Assembly: GCA_026706595.1 (NCBI GenBank) | Contig: JAPOYL010000009.1 | Span: 86,687 to 150,686 of the forward strand | Length of the DNA: 64,000 bases | Source of the DNA: Gammaproteobacteria bacterium | GTDB lineage: Bacteria; Pseudomonadota; Gammaproteobacteria; UBA4575 | Direction of reading: 5' to 3' | Shown here: positions 1-9,127 of the stretch, piece by piece | Numbering within the stretch: position 1 is the first letter of the stretch | Layout: every line of letters begins with the position of its first letter | The notes under the pieces: generated by a model | The model's input: the letters and a program-made list of their open reading frames with translations, nothing else | What the model was told of the DNA's origin: nothing | Database searches by the model: none | Made by a program: the position numbers and the translations under genes

Positions 1-43
1 TGCCTGCGGTATAGCGGCAATGAATGGGTAAGGCTCTCATCAC

Positions 44-808
44 TCACTGCTTCAGACGGTAGCCGGTTTTGAAAATCCACCAGATGATTGCCAGACAGAT
101 GGCTGTGAACAGCAGTACCATCAGCAAGCTGATTCCGACACCGACATCGGCTACCTCATAAAAACTCCAGCGAAAACCACTGACCAAGTAGACCACCGGA
201 TTGAACAGGCTAACCGTCTGCCAGACAGGGGGCAGCATGTCGATGGTATAAAAGCTTCCTCCCAGGAATACCAAGGGTGTGATCACCAGCATCGGGATCA
301 ACTGCAGTTTTTCGAAGTTGTCGGCCCAGAGGCCGATAATGAATCCGAGCAGGCTGAAAGAAATGCAGGTCAGGATCAGGAAGCCGAGCATCCAGAAGGG
401 ATGGGTGATGTTCAGCTCGACGAAAAAACCGGAGGTCGCAAGAATGATCATGCCAATAATGAAGGATTTGGTTGCAGCGGCTCCGACATAGCCCAGCAGG
501 ATCTCCACAAAGGATATGGGAGCCGAGAGCACCTCGTAGATTGTCCCTGTGAATCTCGGGAAATAGATCCCGAACGAGGCATTCGCAACACTTTGTGTAA
601 GCAGGGCAAGCATCACCAGGCCCGGCACAATAAATGCCCCGTAGGAGACGCCCTCGACAGTCTCAATACGGCTTCCGATAGCAGAACCGAAAACGACGAA
701 ATACAGCACGGTGGAGATAATCGGCGAGACAAAGCTTTGCATGATCGTGTTCCATGCACGCAGCATCTCGTACTTGTAGATGGTCTTGGCGGCCTGTGTG
801 TTGATCAT
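44..808 (-). CDS. ABC-2 type transporter permease (YadH-like)
   Basis: Membrane subunit of an ABC exporter, 254 residues. About six hydrophobic segments are visible, starting near residue 25 and ending at the C-terminus, with the layout of the ABC-2 permease family (YadH, NodJ). The start MINTQA is chosen because its ATG overlaps the stop codon of the ATPase gene by four bases (ATGA), which implies translational coupling; a longer reading frame upstream lies inside the ATPase gene in another frame and looks like noise. With the ATPase it should form a two-gene exporter in the inner membrane. The substrate cannot be read from sequence; YadGH-type pairs are poorly characterised. The last codon lies 43 bases from the window edge, and nothing is visible in those bases. 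Confidence 0.9.
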   Translation of the reverse strand: MINTQAAKTIYKYEMLRAWNTIMQSFVSPIISTVLYFVVFGSAIGSRIETVEGVSYGAFIVPGLVMLALLTQSVANASFGIYFPRFTGTIYEVLSAPISFVEILLGYVGAAATKSFIIGMIILATSGFFVELNITHPFWMLGFLILTCISFSLLGFIIGLWADNFEKLQLIPMLVITPLVFLGGSFYTIDMLPPVWQTVSLFNPVVYLVSGFRWSFYEVADVGVGISLLMVLLFTAICLAIIWWIFKTGYRLKQ

Positions 809-1734
809 TCCGTGCCCACCAGGCTGATGAAAATGTCTTCCAGTGAGCTTTGCGATGTACTCACGTCCTTGAGCAACAACCCTGTACTGTTTACCGCATC
901 CAGCAACCCGGAAATCCCGGTATGTTCGCTGTGGCTGTCGTAGGTGTAAACGAGTTGCCGGCCTTCGCCGGAAAGCTCCAGCGACCACCCGGACAGGGAG
1001 TGCGGCACCGATGCAATCGGCTGCTCCAGTTCTATGGTCATCTGGCGTTTGCCGAGCTTGTGCTTCAGGGCCTGTTGATCATCGATGACCAGTAATTCAC
1101 TTTTGTGAATAACGCCCACCCGGTCTGCAATTGCTTCGGCCTCTTCGATGTAGTGAGTGGTCAGGATGATGGTGACTCCCAATTTCTTGAGCCCTGCAAC
1201 GAGGTTCCACATGCCCTTGCGCAACTCCACGTCGACACCGGCAGTCGGTTCATCCAAAAATAAGACAAGAGGCTGATGGGACAGCGCCTTGGCGATCAGC
1301 ACACGTCGCTTCATGCCTCCAGACAAGGTGCGGATTGCGCTGTCCTTTTTATCCCATAAGGACAAGTCCCGCAAAAGCTGTTCCAAATAGGTGGGATCAG
1401 GCTCCTTGCCAAACAACCCCCGGCTGAAACATACGGTATGCCATACCGTGTCAAACGAGGGCAGCGTCAGTTCCTGGGGGACCAGCCCAATCATGGCGCG
1501 CGTGATCCGGTAATCCTGCTCGATGTCGTAGCCGCTGACTGTGACGGAACCTTCGCTCGGATTTACGATTCCGCAGATAATGGAGATCAGGGTGGTCTTT
1601 CCTGCACCGTTGGGTCCTAGCAGTGCGAGGACCTCGCCTGAATGGATGTTCAGGGTGATGTCGTGAAGTGCGCGGTGTCCATTGCCATAGACCTTGGACA
1701 GACCAGCAACAGAAATGATGGGATTCATGTCCAT
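805..1734 (-). CDS. ABC transporter ATP-binding protein (YadG-like)
   Basis: Cytoplasmic ATPase subunit that powers the permease encoded just downstream. In 309 residues it shows a Walker A loop GPNGAGKT (residues 41-48), the Q-loop region (PQELTLP), the ABC signature LSGGMKRR, Walker B ending in [10 protein letters not shown], and the H-loop TTHYIEEAE. The about 80 residues after the nucleotide-binding domain match the C-terminal extension seen in export ATPases of the YadG/CcmA/DrrA type. ATG at 1734 is used; a second in-frame ATG two codons later is equally possible. It is first of two genes and is divergent from aroQ, 274 bases away. Confidence 0.92.
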   Translation of the reverse strand: MDMNPIISVAGLSKVYGNGHRALHDITLNIHSGEVLALLGPNGAGKTTLISIICGIVNPSEGSVTVSGYDIEQDYRITRAMIGLVPQELTLPSFDTVWHTVCFSRGLFGKEPDPTYLEQLLRDLSLWDKKDSAIRTLSGGMKRRVLIAKALSHQPLVLFLDEPTAGVDVELRKGMWNLVAGLKKLGVTIILTTHYIEEAEAIADRVGVIHKSELLVIDDQQALKHKLGKRQMTIELEQPIASVPHSLSGWSLELSGEGRQLVYTYDSHSEHTGISGLLDAVNSTGLLLKDVSTSQSSLEDIFISLVGTE

Positions 1735-1909
1735 ATTTGGAAGGGCCAGCAGCGGGGCACGCCATGCAGACTAAAAGATATCATCAAATCCCTTGCAGCT
1801 GTCTCGCCCACATGTTTTCCGGGTGCTTACAGATAGAATTTTGTTAATTTTCGTGATCTTGCCTCTATCATGCAAGGAAAATTCTTTAAATTCATAGAAA
1901 TACATAATT

Positions 1910-1939
1910 TTGGATAAAATGCAGGAATCTGGGTATAGT
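1910..1939 (+). promoter_or_regulatory. Candidate sigma-70 promoter for aroQ-accBC
   Basis: In the AT-rich stretch between the divergent ABC ATPase and aroQ there is TTGGAT (1910-1915), an 18-base spacer and TATAGT (1934-1939). The -10 matches five of six consensus bases, the -35 only the TTG. Initiation would fall near 1946, about 60 bases before the aroQ start. No other candidate of similar quality was seen on this strand in the gap. Confidence 0.4.
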
Positions 1940-2008
1940 GTGTGTTAACTGAATGTGTTCGAGGCGCACTGCCTGCGCTTTTTACGCATTTTGAAACAGG
2001 ATACATCC

Positions 2009-2452
2009 ATGGCTAAGATTTTGCTTCTGAACGGCCCCAACCTCAATTTGCTGGGCCAGCGGGAACCCGAAGTATACGGGCATGAGACGCTCGCGGAAGT
2101 TGTTCGTTGCGCACTTGATACAGCAACGCAACTGGGTCATCAACTGGATGACTTCCAAAGCAACGCAGAGCATGAGCTGGTGGACCGGATTCACCAGGCC
2201 AGCCAGGAGGGTGTCGCCATGATCATATTCAACCCGGGCGCTTTCACCCATACCAGTGTTGCCTTGCGCGACGCTCTGCTGGGAGTGGCCATCCCCTTTA
2301 TCGAAGTGCACTTGTCCAACGTATTTGCACGGGAAGACTTCAGACAGCATTCTTTCCTGACAGATGTTGCGGCCGGCGTGATATCAGGGCTGGGCATCAA
2401 AGGCTATATCCTTGCAGTTGAAGCTGCACATTACAAACTGTCTGCGAGCTAG
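2009..2452 (+). CDS. aroQ: Type II 3-dehydroquinate dehydratase
   Basis: Third step of the shikimate pathway: dehydration of 3-dehydroquinate to 3-dehydroshikimate, in the cytosol. The 147-residue length and the N-terminal motif [15 protein letters not shown] are diagnostic of the small dodecameric type II enzyme. The catalytic Tyr loop (EVYG), the [10 protein letters not shown] segment and the IEVHLSN segment with its conserved His are all present. ATG at 2009 is chosen because the family begins with this motif three residues later; an upstream in-frame start would add 18 residues without similarity. It stands two bases before accB, the usual gammaproteobacterial order aroQ-accB-accC. Confidence 0.96.
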   Translation: MAKILLLNGPNLNLLGQREPEVYGHETLAEVVRCALDTATQLGHQLDDFQSNAEHELVDRIHQASQEGVAMIIFNPGAFTHTSVALRDALLGVAIPFIEVHLSNVFAREDFRQHSFLTDVAAGVISGLGIKGYILAVEAAHYKLSAS

Positions 2453-2454
2453 GT

Positions 2455-2907
2455 ATGGACATACGCAAAGTAAAGAAACTTGTCGAGTTGTTGGAAGAGT
2501 CTGGGATTGCAGAAATTGAAATCCACGAGGGTGAGGAGTCCGTTCGCATCAGTCGCGGTGTACCCATGGCCACAGCCGGCCAGGTCGCCACACCCCAGGT
2601 ATCCGTGGTAGCTGCCCCGGAAACACCTGCTCCTCCCAGTACCGCATCTGAGCAAGAACCCGAGTTGCCCAGCGGTCATGCGGTCAACTCGCCCATGGTA
2701 GGTACGTTTTACGAAGCATCTGCACCGGGGCAGAAGCCGTTTGTCGAGGTGGGGGATTCCGTGCAGGCAGGTGATACCCTGTGCATCATTGAAGCCATGA
2801 AGATGTTAAACCAGATCGAGGCGGACAAGGCCGGGACGATCAAGGCCAGACTGGTCGAAAATGCACAACCGGTCGAGTATGGACAGGCCTTGTTCATCAT
2901 TGATTGA
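2455..2907 (+). CDS. accB: Acetyl-CoA carboxylase biotin carboxyl carrier protein
   Basis: Carries biotin between the carboxylase and transferase halves of acetyl-CoA carboxylase, the first committed step of fatty acid synthesis. Length 150 residues, close to the E. coli protein. The N-terminal helix ([13 protein letters not shown]) is followed by a Pro/Ala/Thr-rich linker at about residues 38-75 and a C-terminal biotinyl domain with EAMKM, in which Lys116 is the biotinylation site. It lies two bases after aroQ and 23 bases before the chosen accC start, so the three genes are almost certainly co-transcribed. Confidence 0.97.
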   Translation: MDIRKVKKLVELLEESGIAEIEIHEGEESVRISRGVPMATAGQVATPQVSVVAAPETPAPPSTASEQEPELPSGHAVNSPMVGTFYEASAPGQKPFVEVGDSVQAGDTLCIIEAMKMLNQIEADKAGTIKARLVENAQPVEYGQALFIID

Positions 2908-2930
2908 TTTTCTGCTCAGGCAGTTTCCCC

Positions 2931-4271
2931 ATGCTTGAAAAAGTTGTTATTGCTAACCGTGGTGAAATTGCGCTACGCATACTGCGCGCATGCCGGGACA
3001 TGGGCATCAAGACAGTCGCCATCCATTCTGAAGCGGACCGGGATCTGATGCATGTGGGCATGGCAGATGAATCGGTTTGTGTAGGTCCTGCACCCTCGGC
3101 CGAGAGCTACCTGGACATTCCTGCGATTATCAGTGCAGCAGAAGTGACCAACGCCACAGCCATACATCCCGGCTACGGATTCTTGTCAGAAAATGCCGAG
3201 TTTGCCGAAATCGTCGAGTCCAGCGGGTTTATTTTCATAGGACCCAATGCAGAAACCATCCGCCAAATGGGTGACAAAATTACTGCTAAAAGAGCTATGC
3301 AGGCGGCCGGAGTCCCCTGTGTGCCAGGAGGCACGGAGTCCATCGGCGAAGACCATGACGAAAATACGCGAATGGCCAGGGAAATTGGCTATCCGGTCAT
3401 CGTAAAGGCTGCGGGCGGCGGCGGCGGTCGTGGCATGCGCGTAGTGGAGGAAGAAGACAAGCTGGACGAGTCGATTTCACTGACCCGAACAGAGGCCAAG
3501 GCAGCGTTCAATGATGACCGCTTGTACATGGAGAAATTTTTGCAGGCTCCCAGGCATGTTGAATTCCAGGTGTTGGCAGACACGCTGGGTAACGTGATCC
3601 ATCTGTGCGAGCGTGATTGCTCCATGCAGCGCCGTAACCAGAAAGTCGTGGAAGAGGCGCCTGCATTCGGTATCAGTGAAGAGCAGCGCCATAGCATCGG
3701 CGAGCGCGTGAAGCAGGCCTGTCGCGAAATCGGCTACCGGGGCGCAGGCACCTTCGAATTTTTATACGAAAACGGCGAATTCTATTTCATTGAGATCAAT
3801 ACACGTGTCCAGGTCGAGCACCCGGTGACAGAAATGATCACTGGCATCGACATCGTGAAGCAGCAGCTGCTGGTGGCCTCCGGAGAGCCATTGTCCTTTG
3901 TTCAGGACGATGTCAAGGTCAGCGGGCATGCCATTGAATGCCGGATCAATGCAGAAGATCCCTACTCGTTTATCCCGTGCCCAGGCACGGTAACCCATTT
4001 TCACTGTCCTGGTGGACCGGGCATACGGGTTGATACACACCTCTACAACGGCTACACCGTGCCACCGTATTACGACTCGATGATTGGCAAGCTGCTGGCC
4101 TTGGGGCACAGTCGCTCAGGAGCGCTGACCCGAATGAAAGGCGCCCTGCATGAAATTGTCATTGACGGAATCTCCACCAATGTTCCACTGCTGCTGGAAC
4201 TGATGCAGGACCCTGTGTATATCAATGCCGAGCATAACATTCACTACCTCGAGAACAAGCTCAAAGGGTGA
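2931..4271 (+). CDS. accC: Acetyl-CoA carboxylase, biotin carboxylase subunit
   Basis: ATP-dependent carboxylation of biotin on AccB. The 446-residue protein begins [14 protein letters not shown], which fixes the start. The ATP-grasp domain has the Gly-rich loop [11 protein letters not shown], the EEAPAFG segment, the metal-binding [16 protein letters not shown] and the C-terminal biotin carboxylase domain. Length matches the E. coli enzyme (about 449). It is the last gene of aroQ-accB-accC here. In many Gammaproteobacteria prmA and dusB follow; here a 508-base gap leads directly to fis. Confidence 0.97.
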   Translation: MLEKVVIANRGEIALRILRACRDMGIKTVAIHSEADRDLMHVGMADESVCVGPAPSAESYLDIPAIISAAEVTNATAIHPGYGFLSENAEFAEIVESSGFIFIGPNAETIRQMGDKITAKRAMQAAGVPCVPGGTESIGEDHDENTRMAREIGYPVIVKAAGGGGGRGMRVVEEEDKLDESISLTRTEAKAAFNDDRLYMEKFLQAPRHVEFQVLADTLGNVIHLCERDCSMQRRNQKVVEEAPAFGISEEQRHSIGERVKQACREIGYRGAGTFEFLYENGEFYFIEINTRVQVEHPVTEMITGIDIVKQQLLVASGEPLSFVQDDVKVSGHAIECRINAEDPYSFIPCPGTVTHFHCPGGPGIRVDTHLYNGYTVPPYYDSMIGKLLALGHSRSGALTRMKGALHEIVIDGISTNVPLLLELMQDPVYINAEHNIHYLENKLKG

Positions 4272-4779
4272 GTCCCCGTGGCGCTTAGGCCCTAGGGCGT
4301 AGCCGCGGCATCTTGGGTCGAGAGGCTCCTTTTTCTACATGTCAGGCCACTGGCTTGGCCAGGCGGGAACATGTATCTGCGGCAAACCGGATTGTGCGAT
4401 TATTCTCCAATCCAGAATGTGCCCGTCAGCTACTCGGGACGTAAAAAAGTCTTGGCATTTGCAAGGCCAAATGCGATCATAACAAGTCAAGCAGCGCGGG
4501 GAATTTCCAGGACTGAATCTGGCAAATTGCCTCAAAAATAACAAGACGTTGCCCACGCACTCTTGAAAGAAATCAGAAGCGTTGAAACACGCGTCAACGG
4601 CATTATTGCCTGACGGGTGCAAGTGGGTATTTGCACTGCTTGACACATGTCGCTTGGCGCCTGGAATTGCATATCGTGACATTAAAAATATCTTGATGCA
4701 GACGGATCATGTCCCGCACAACGAACATTATTAACAAGACTTTTTGGTACCTGCCAGCCTAAAACATGGAGTTAACTGC
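4272..4779 (+). other. Gene-free 508-base gap between accC and fis
   Basis: No credible coding region on either strand; a minus-strand reading frame of 115 codons here has no recognisable motif and a non-coding look. The first 50 bases hold the hairpin listed separately. A CTGGC-TTG-GCCAG hairpin lies near 4349-4361. The last 120 bases before fis are AT-rich with a perfect TTGACA hexamer near 4640 but no convincing -10 at the right distance. This is the place where prmA and dusB stand in many relatives. Confidence 0.6.
4276..4318 (+). other. Nested inverted repeat just after accC
   Basis: CCGTGGC (4276-4282) can pair with GCCGCGG (4312-4318) with one G-T pair, and the enclosed loop contains the perfect 10-base palindrome GCCCTAGGGC (4289-4298). 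It starts four bases after the accC stop codon. A T-run (TTTTT) occurs only about 12 bases downstream of the stem, so this is a weak candidate for a transcription terminator or mRNA-stabilising end of the acc operon. Confidence 0.3.
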
Positions 4780-5061
4780 ATGAGCGCATCGCCTTCTACC
4801 GCTGAGGTGACAGACCTGCGCCGTGAACGCAGCAAGCATTCTCTGCGTGAAACGGTGACTAGTTCCCTGCATCTTTATTTGAACCAGATGAGTGATCACG
4901 AACCTGAGGGCCTCTATAAACTGTTCATCGAGGAAGTGGAGCGCCCGCTTCTAGAACTGGTTATGCAATATTGCAAGGGCAACCAGACAAAAGCAGCAAA
5001 ATACCTGGGTATCAATCGAGGTACCCTCAGGAAAAAGCTCAAAATGTACGGGCTCAATTAG
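4780..5061 (+). CDS. fis: Fis family DNA-binding protein
   Basis: Nucleoid-associated, DNA-bending global regulator. The 93-residue protein has the Fis layout: a variable N-terminus, a core dimerisation helix ([20 protein letters not shown]) and a C-terminal helix-turn-helix ([20 protein letters not shown]) ending in MYGLN as in E. coli Fis (98 residues). ATG at 4780 is used, with a weak GGAG sequence upstream; a more upstream start would add 12 residues of no similarity. It lies 26 bases before the proposed purH start, a neighbourhood common in Gammaproteobacteria. Confidence 0.95.
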   Translation: MSASPSTAEVTDLRRERSKHSLRETVTSSLHLYLNQMSDHEPEGLYKLFIEEVERPLLELVMQYCKGNQTKAAKYLGINRGTLRKKLKMYGLN

Positions 5062-5087
5062 CCACCATAACCCCTTGGATCATCCCC

Positions 5088-6662
5088 TTGGCTAATCCCA
5101 AACGGCAATCTGTTTGCCGTGCGCTGATCAGCGTTTCCGACAAATCGGGTGCGGTTCAACTGGCACGCGAACTGCATGATCTGGGCATCGAAATCCTGTC
5201 TACCGGGAACACCGCAAAACTCCTCAGCGAGCACGGACTTGATGTTATAGAAGTTTCCGACTACACGGATTTTCCGGAAATCATGGGCGGCCGTGTCAAA
5301 ACACTGCATCCTAGGATCCACGGTGGAATTCTTGCACGCCGTGGCCAAGACGAGTCGGTTATGCGTGAGCATGATATCTCTCCAATTGACCTGGTGGTTA
5401 TCAATCTTTACCCCTTTGCTGAAGTCACTGCCCGACCCGGCTGTCTGCTGAAGGAGGCCATAGAGAACATCGATGTAGGGGGGCCTGCGATGATTCGCGG
5501 GGCGGCAAAAAACCATGAGCACGTAGCGGTGGTTGTCGATCCTGAGGATTACTCGATAATTGTTGCCCGTTTGAGGGAAACGCAGGGTGTACTGGACGCC
5601 GCCCTGAGATTTGATCTTGCGGTGAAGGCTTTTGAGTACACCGCCCGTTATGACGGCATGATTGCCAACTATCTGGGGAAGCATCTCCCCGACGGGAGCC
5701 CTGTGTTCCCGCGCACACTCAATTTGCAGTTTCAGCAACAGCAGGTCTTGCGCTATGGAGAAAATCCGCATCAACAAGGAGCTTTCTATACGGAAACGGA
5801 TCTTTCTGAAGCCTGCATTGCGGGCGCCGTAATCATTCAGGGCAAGAAGCTGTCGTACAACAATATTGCGGATAGCAATGCCGCACTGGAATGCGTGAAA
5901 CAATTTGAGACCCCGGCATGTGTGATTGTCAAGCATGCCAATCCCTGCGGGGTGGCAACGGGCCTGGACATCCTGCAGGCGTATGCACATGCTTTTCAGA
6001 CCGATCTGACTTCCGCATTCGGTGGCGTGATCGCCTTCAATCGTGAGCTTGATGGCGAGACTGCGAGCCAAGTCATTGAGAAACAATTTGTCGAAGTGCT
6101 GATCGCACCTGTGGTTTCCAATGCAGCGCGCGAGGTGCTGGCAGATAAAAAGAATGTCCGTGTTCTCGAATGTGGGAACTGGGAACCGGCAGTCGCGGCA
6201 TTTGATTTCAGGCGAGTGGTTGGTGGCCTGCTGGTCCAGGATCGTGATCTGAGCGTTATGGCCGAGGGCGAACTGGATATTGTCTCCAAGCGCCCCCCCA
6301 CAACACGTGAACTGGAGGACTTGTTGTTTGCCTGGAAGGTGGTCAAATTTGTGAAGTCCAACGCGATCGTGTATGCGCGTGACCAGCGCACGATGGGGAT
6401 CGGTGCAGGACAGATGAGCCGGGTATACTCAGCAAGGATTGCTGCGATCAAGGCGCATGACGAGGGCATGGACATTACCGGCTCGGTGATGGCATCCGAT
6501 GCATTTTTCCCGTTTCGCGATGCCATTGAGGCGGCGCATGAGCATGGAATTACTGCGATCATCCAGCCTGGCGGCTCCGTCAATGACGAGGAAGTGATTG
6601 CAGCAGCCGACGAGTACGAAATTGCAATGGCATGTACGGGGATGCGTCATTTCTGCCACTAG
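5088..6662 (+). CDS. purH: Bifunctional AICAR transformylase / IMP cyclohydrolase
   Basis: Last two steps of de novo IMP synthesis. The N-terminal methylglyoxal-synthase-like cyclohydrolase domain ([36 protein letters not shown]) is followed by the formyltransferase domain with [14 protein letters not shown] and the catalytic Lys-His pair in KHANPCG near residue 282. No ATG or GTG lies in frame between the fis stop codon and the conserved N-terminus. TTG at 5088 gives [15 protein letters not shown] and 524 residues, against about 529 in E. coli, so it is my choice, but no strong ribosome binding site precedes it. Translation may depend on coupling with fis. Confidence 0.93.
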   Translation: MANPKRQSVCRALISVSDKSGAVQLARELHDLGIEILSTGNTAKLLSEHGLDVIEVSDYTDFPEIMGGRVKTLHPRIHGGILARRGQDESVMREHDISPIDLVVINLYPFAEVTARPGCLLKEAIENIDVGGPAMIRGAAKNHEHVAVVVDPEDYSIIVARLRETQGVLDAALRFDLAVKAFEYTARYDGMIANYLGKHLPDGSPVFPRTLNLQFQQQQVLRYGENPHQQGAFYTETDLSEACIAGAVIIQGKKLSYNNIADSNAALECVKQFETPACVIVKHANPCGVATGLDILQAYAHAFQTDLTSAFGGVIAFNRELDGETASQVIEKQFVEVLIAPVVSNAAREVLADKKNVRVLECGNWEPAVAAFDFRRVVGGLLVQDRDLSVMAEGELDIVSKRPPTTRELEDLLFAWKVVKFVKSNAIVYARDQRTMGIGAGQMSRVYSARIAAIKAHDEGMDITGSVMASDAFFPFRDAIEAAHEHGITAIIQPGGSVNDEEVIAAADEYEIAMACTGMRHFCH

Positions 6663-6730
6663 GTTTGCATGTGGGCTAATACGTGCCCTCAGGCATCAAT
6701 TGGTTTTTTGATCAAAGTCTAGGTGTCACG

Positions 6731-8020
6731 ATGAAAGTTCTGGTTGTAGGTGGAGGCGGGCGCGAACACGCGCTGGCGTGGAAATTGTGCCAATCGGCTC
6801 ACGTCTCAGAGGTATTTGTGGCCCCCGGAAATGCGGGGACAGCGGCTGAACCAAAGACAAAGAATGTCGAGATCGGTGCCGAAGACATCTCGGCGTTGCT
6901 CGATTTTGCAAAGCGGCAAAATGTTGACCTTACCCTGGTAGGGCCGGAGGGCCCACTGGTAGGAGGGATTGTCGACCAGTTCAAAGATGAGCACCTGCCG
7001 ATATTTGGTCCGGTCGCTGCGACAGCCCGGCTTGAAGGATCCAAGTCCTTTGCCAAACAGTTCATGCAAAAACACCGTATTCCGACGGCAGACTATGCGG
7101 TGTTTACGGATTTTGCAGAGGCGCATGACTATATTGTGTCCAGACCTGTACCCATGGTGGTCAAGGCAGACGGACTGGCTGCAGGTAAAGGCGTCATCAT
7201 TGCACTGGACCACGCACATGCGCTGGACAGTGCCCGGCAAATGCTAAGCGGAGAACGGTTTGGAGACGCGGGGAAAAGCATTGTTGTGGAAGAATTTATC
7301 CAGGGTGAGGAAGCCAGTTTCATCTGTATGGCGGATGGCGAGCATGTATTGTCGATGGCTACCTCCCAGGACCACAAAAAACGCGACGTGGGCGATGTAG
7401 GACCTAACACTGGCGGTATGGGCGCATACTCGCCTGCCCCGATCGTGAGTGAAGCATTGCACCAGCGCATATTGGAAAAGGTAATCTATCCCACAGTCCG
7501 CGGATTTGCCGAACAAGGAACCCCCTATATCGGGTTTCTCTATGCCGGTTTGATGATTGATGCTCAGGAAAATCCGCATGTGCTTGAATTCAACTGCCGT
7601 TTCGGGGATCCGGAGGCACAGCCAATCCTGATGCGCATGCAGTCGGACCTTGCAGAGCTTTGTCTTGCAGCATTGGCCGGACAGCTGGATCAGCATGTCA
7701 TCCAATGGGATACACGAACGGCACTGGGGGTGGTATTGGCTGCCGGCGGATACCCGCTTGACACCTGTGAGAAAGGAGCGGCGATTCAAGGCCTGTCTCA
7801 GTCCCGGGAGACGCCTGCACAGAAAGTCTTTCATGCCGGGACCTGTGAACGTGATGGGAGAGTATTGACCAACGGCGGGCGTGTTTTATGTGCCACGGCA
7901 CTGGGAGACACGGTACTGCAGGCACAGCAACGTGCCTACAGGCTTGCACAGCAGATTTCATGGCCGCAAATGTTCTACCGCACGGACATCGGCCACCGAG
8001 CTGTCAGTGACAACCGGTAG
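6731..8020 (+). CDS. purD: Phosphoribosylamine-glycine ligase (GAR synthetase)
   Basis: Second step of purine synthesis: ATP-dependent joining of glycine to phosphoribosylamine. The 429-residue length equals the E. coli enzyme. It starts MKVLVVGGGGREHALAW, has LVGPEGPLVGG, the ATP-grasp loop KADGLAAGKGV, the segment DVGPNTGGMGAYSP and LEFNCRFGDPEAQ with metal-binding residues. ATG at 6731 fixes the start by similarity. It follows purH by 68 bases and probably shares its transcript. Confidence 0.97.
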   Translation: MKVLVVGGGGREHALAWKLCQSAHVSEVFVAPGNAGTAAEPKTKNVEIGAEDISALLDFAKRQNVDLTLVGPEGPLVGGIVDQFKDEHLPIFGPVAATARLEGSKSFAKQFMQKHRIPTADYAVFTDFAEAHDYIVSRPVPMVVKADGLAAGKGVIIALDHAHALDSARQMLSGERFGDAGKSIVVEEFIQGEEASFICMADGEHVLSMATSQDHKKRDVGDVGPNTGGMGAYSPAPIVSEALHQRILEKVIYPTVRGFAEQGTPYIGFLYAGLMIDAQENPHVLEFNCRFGDPEAQPILMRMQSDLAELCLAALAGQLDQHVIQWDTRTALGVVLAAGGYPLDTCEKGAAIQGLSQSRETPAQKVFHAGTCERDGRVLTNGGRVLCATALGDTVLQAQQRAYRLAQQISWPQMFYRTDIGHRAVSDNR

Positions 8021-8134
8021 CGGCCGGTACGGTAGTCCGCATTATTACCGGCTCGGGATTTTTGCTCCGGGTAAACCTCGGCCCTGTTTCATTGCCTGTG
8101 ACAAGGAGAGGGGCCAGCAGCATGTAAAATAGTG

Positions 8135-8157
8135 TCATGGGGGTTCAATCCCCATGA
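8135..8157 (+). other. Perfect 8-bp stem-loop between purD and the NDUFA9-like gene
   Basis: TCATGGGG (8135-8142) and CCCCATGA (8150-8157) pair perfectly around the seven-base loop GTTCAAT. It lies in the 171-base gap after purD. There is no T-run after it, so it is not a classical intrinsic terminator. The loop resembles a tRNA T-loop, but no acceptor, D or anticodon arms are present. It could end the pur transcript or sit in the leader of the next gene. Confidence 0.4.
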
Positions 8158-8191
8158 ACAAGCGATGTGACAAACATTGGCAGGTCACTGT

Positions 8192-9127
8192 ATGAGCGTA
8201 TCAGCTATTTGTGTTCTTGGTGGAAGCGGCTTCGTGGGTCACCGGCTATGTGCGGAACTAGTGAAACGCGGCCATCGAATCAGGATTCTTTCCCGCCACA
8301 GGGAGCGGTGTCGGGATTTACTGGTATTGCCAGGCACCCAGATTGTCGAATGTGATGTTCACGATATGTCTCGGCTGGGCGACTGTGTTCGCGGTTGCAA
8401 GGCAGTGATCAATCTAGTCGGCATCCTTAACGAGAACGGCCACAAGGGCGAAGGGTTTCGCAGGGCCCATGTAGAGTTGACTCACAAAGTCATCGAAACA
8501 TGCCGTAGCCATAAAGTTCCAAGACTTCTTCACATGAGTGCCCTCAATGCAAGCCTTGAAGGGAAGAGCTTTTATTTGCGTACCAAGGGCGAAGCCGAAA
8601 ATTATGCGCACGCTGCCGGGAAGCAGATTGCAGTCACCAGTTTCAGGCCGTCCGTAATATTTGGCCCGCATGACAATTTCCTGAACCGTTTTGCAGTTCT
8701 TCTCAAACTGGTTCCCGGGATTTTCCCTCTCGCATGTGCGGATGCAATGATGGCTCCCGTTTATGTGGGCGATGTGGCAAGGGTCATGGCGGATGCGCTC
8801 GATGATCCAGAGACCTTTGGGGCTCGAATCGATCTGTGTGGCCCAAAAAAATACACTCTCAAGCAACTTGTGGGCTACACGGCAGAACTGAGCGGCTCCA
8901 AAACAAAAGTGCTGGGCTTGCCAAAAGGTTTGTCGAAATTGCAAGCCTATTTTTTCGAGTTTGTCCCCGGAAAACCGTTCTCCGTAGACAATTTTCATTC
9001 CTTGCAGACCCACAGTACTTGTCCGGGAGAGGAGCATTGTCCGACGCCGTTGGAAGCAGTTGCCCCAAGCTACCTGTCGGACCAGTCAAGACATGTGCAT
9101 TATGACCGGTTTCGCAGCAAGCGCTGA
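8192..9127 (+). CDS. NDUFA9-like atypical SDR, NAD(P)H-binding protein
   Basis: Atypical short-chain dehydrogenase of the complex I NDUFA9 subfamily, 311 residues. The N-terminal dinucleotide-binding motif is CVLGGSGFVGHRL (residues 7-19); NLVGILNE and the segment FRPSVIFGPHDNF are typical of this subfamily, which lacks the classical SDR catalytic Tyr-Lys pair. Relatives are found beside cca in many proteobacteria, as here. Molecular role in bacteria is unproven; quinone or lipid metabolism has been suggested for the family. ATG at 8192 is chosen; an in-frame TTG five codons upstream is less likely. Confidence 0.85.
   Translation: MSVSAICVLGGSGFVGHRLCAELVKRGHRIRILSRHRERCRDLLVLPGTQIVECDVHDMSRLGDCVRGCKAVINLVGILNENGHKGEGFRRAHVELTHKVIETCRSHKVPRLLHMSALNASLEGKSFYLRTKGEAENYAHAAGKQIAVTSFRPSVIFGPHDNFLNRFAVLLKLVPGIFPLACADAMMAPVYVGDVARVMADALDDPETFGARIDLCGPKKYTLKQLVGYTAELSGSKTKVLGLPKGLSKLQAYFFEFVPGKPFSVDNFHSLQTHSTCPGEEHCPTPLEAVAPSYLSDQSRHVHYDRFRSKR

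Noticed and set aside
4335-4682. 115-codon minus-strand frame in the accC-fis gap
   Set aside because: No motif, no ribosome binding site and low-complexity-like composition; not called.
5058-6086. 342-codon minus-strand reading frame opposite purH
   Set aside because: Antisense to purH, with no recognisable motifs.
8101-8165. tRNA or tmRNA 3' end suggested by GTTCAAT loop
   Set aside because: Only a T-arm-like hairpin; no acceptor, D-arm, anticodon arm or CCA.
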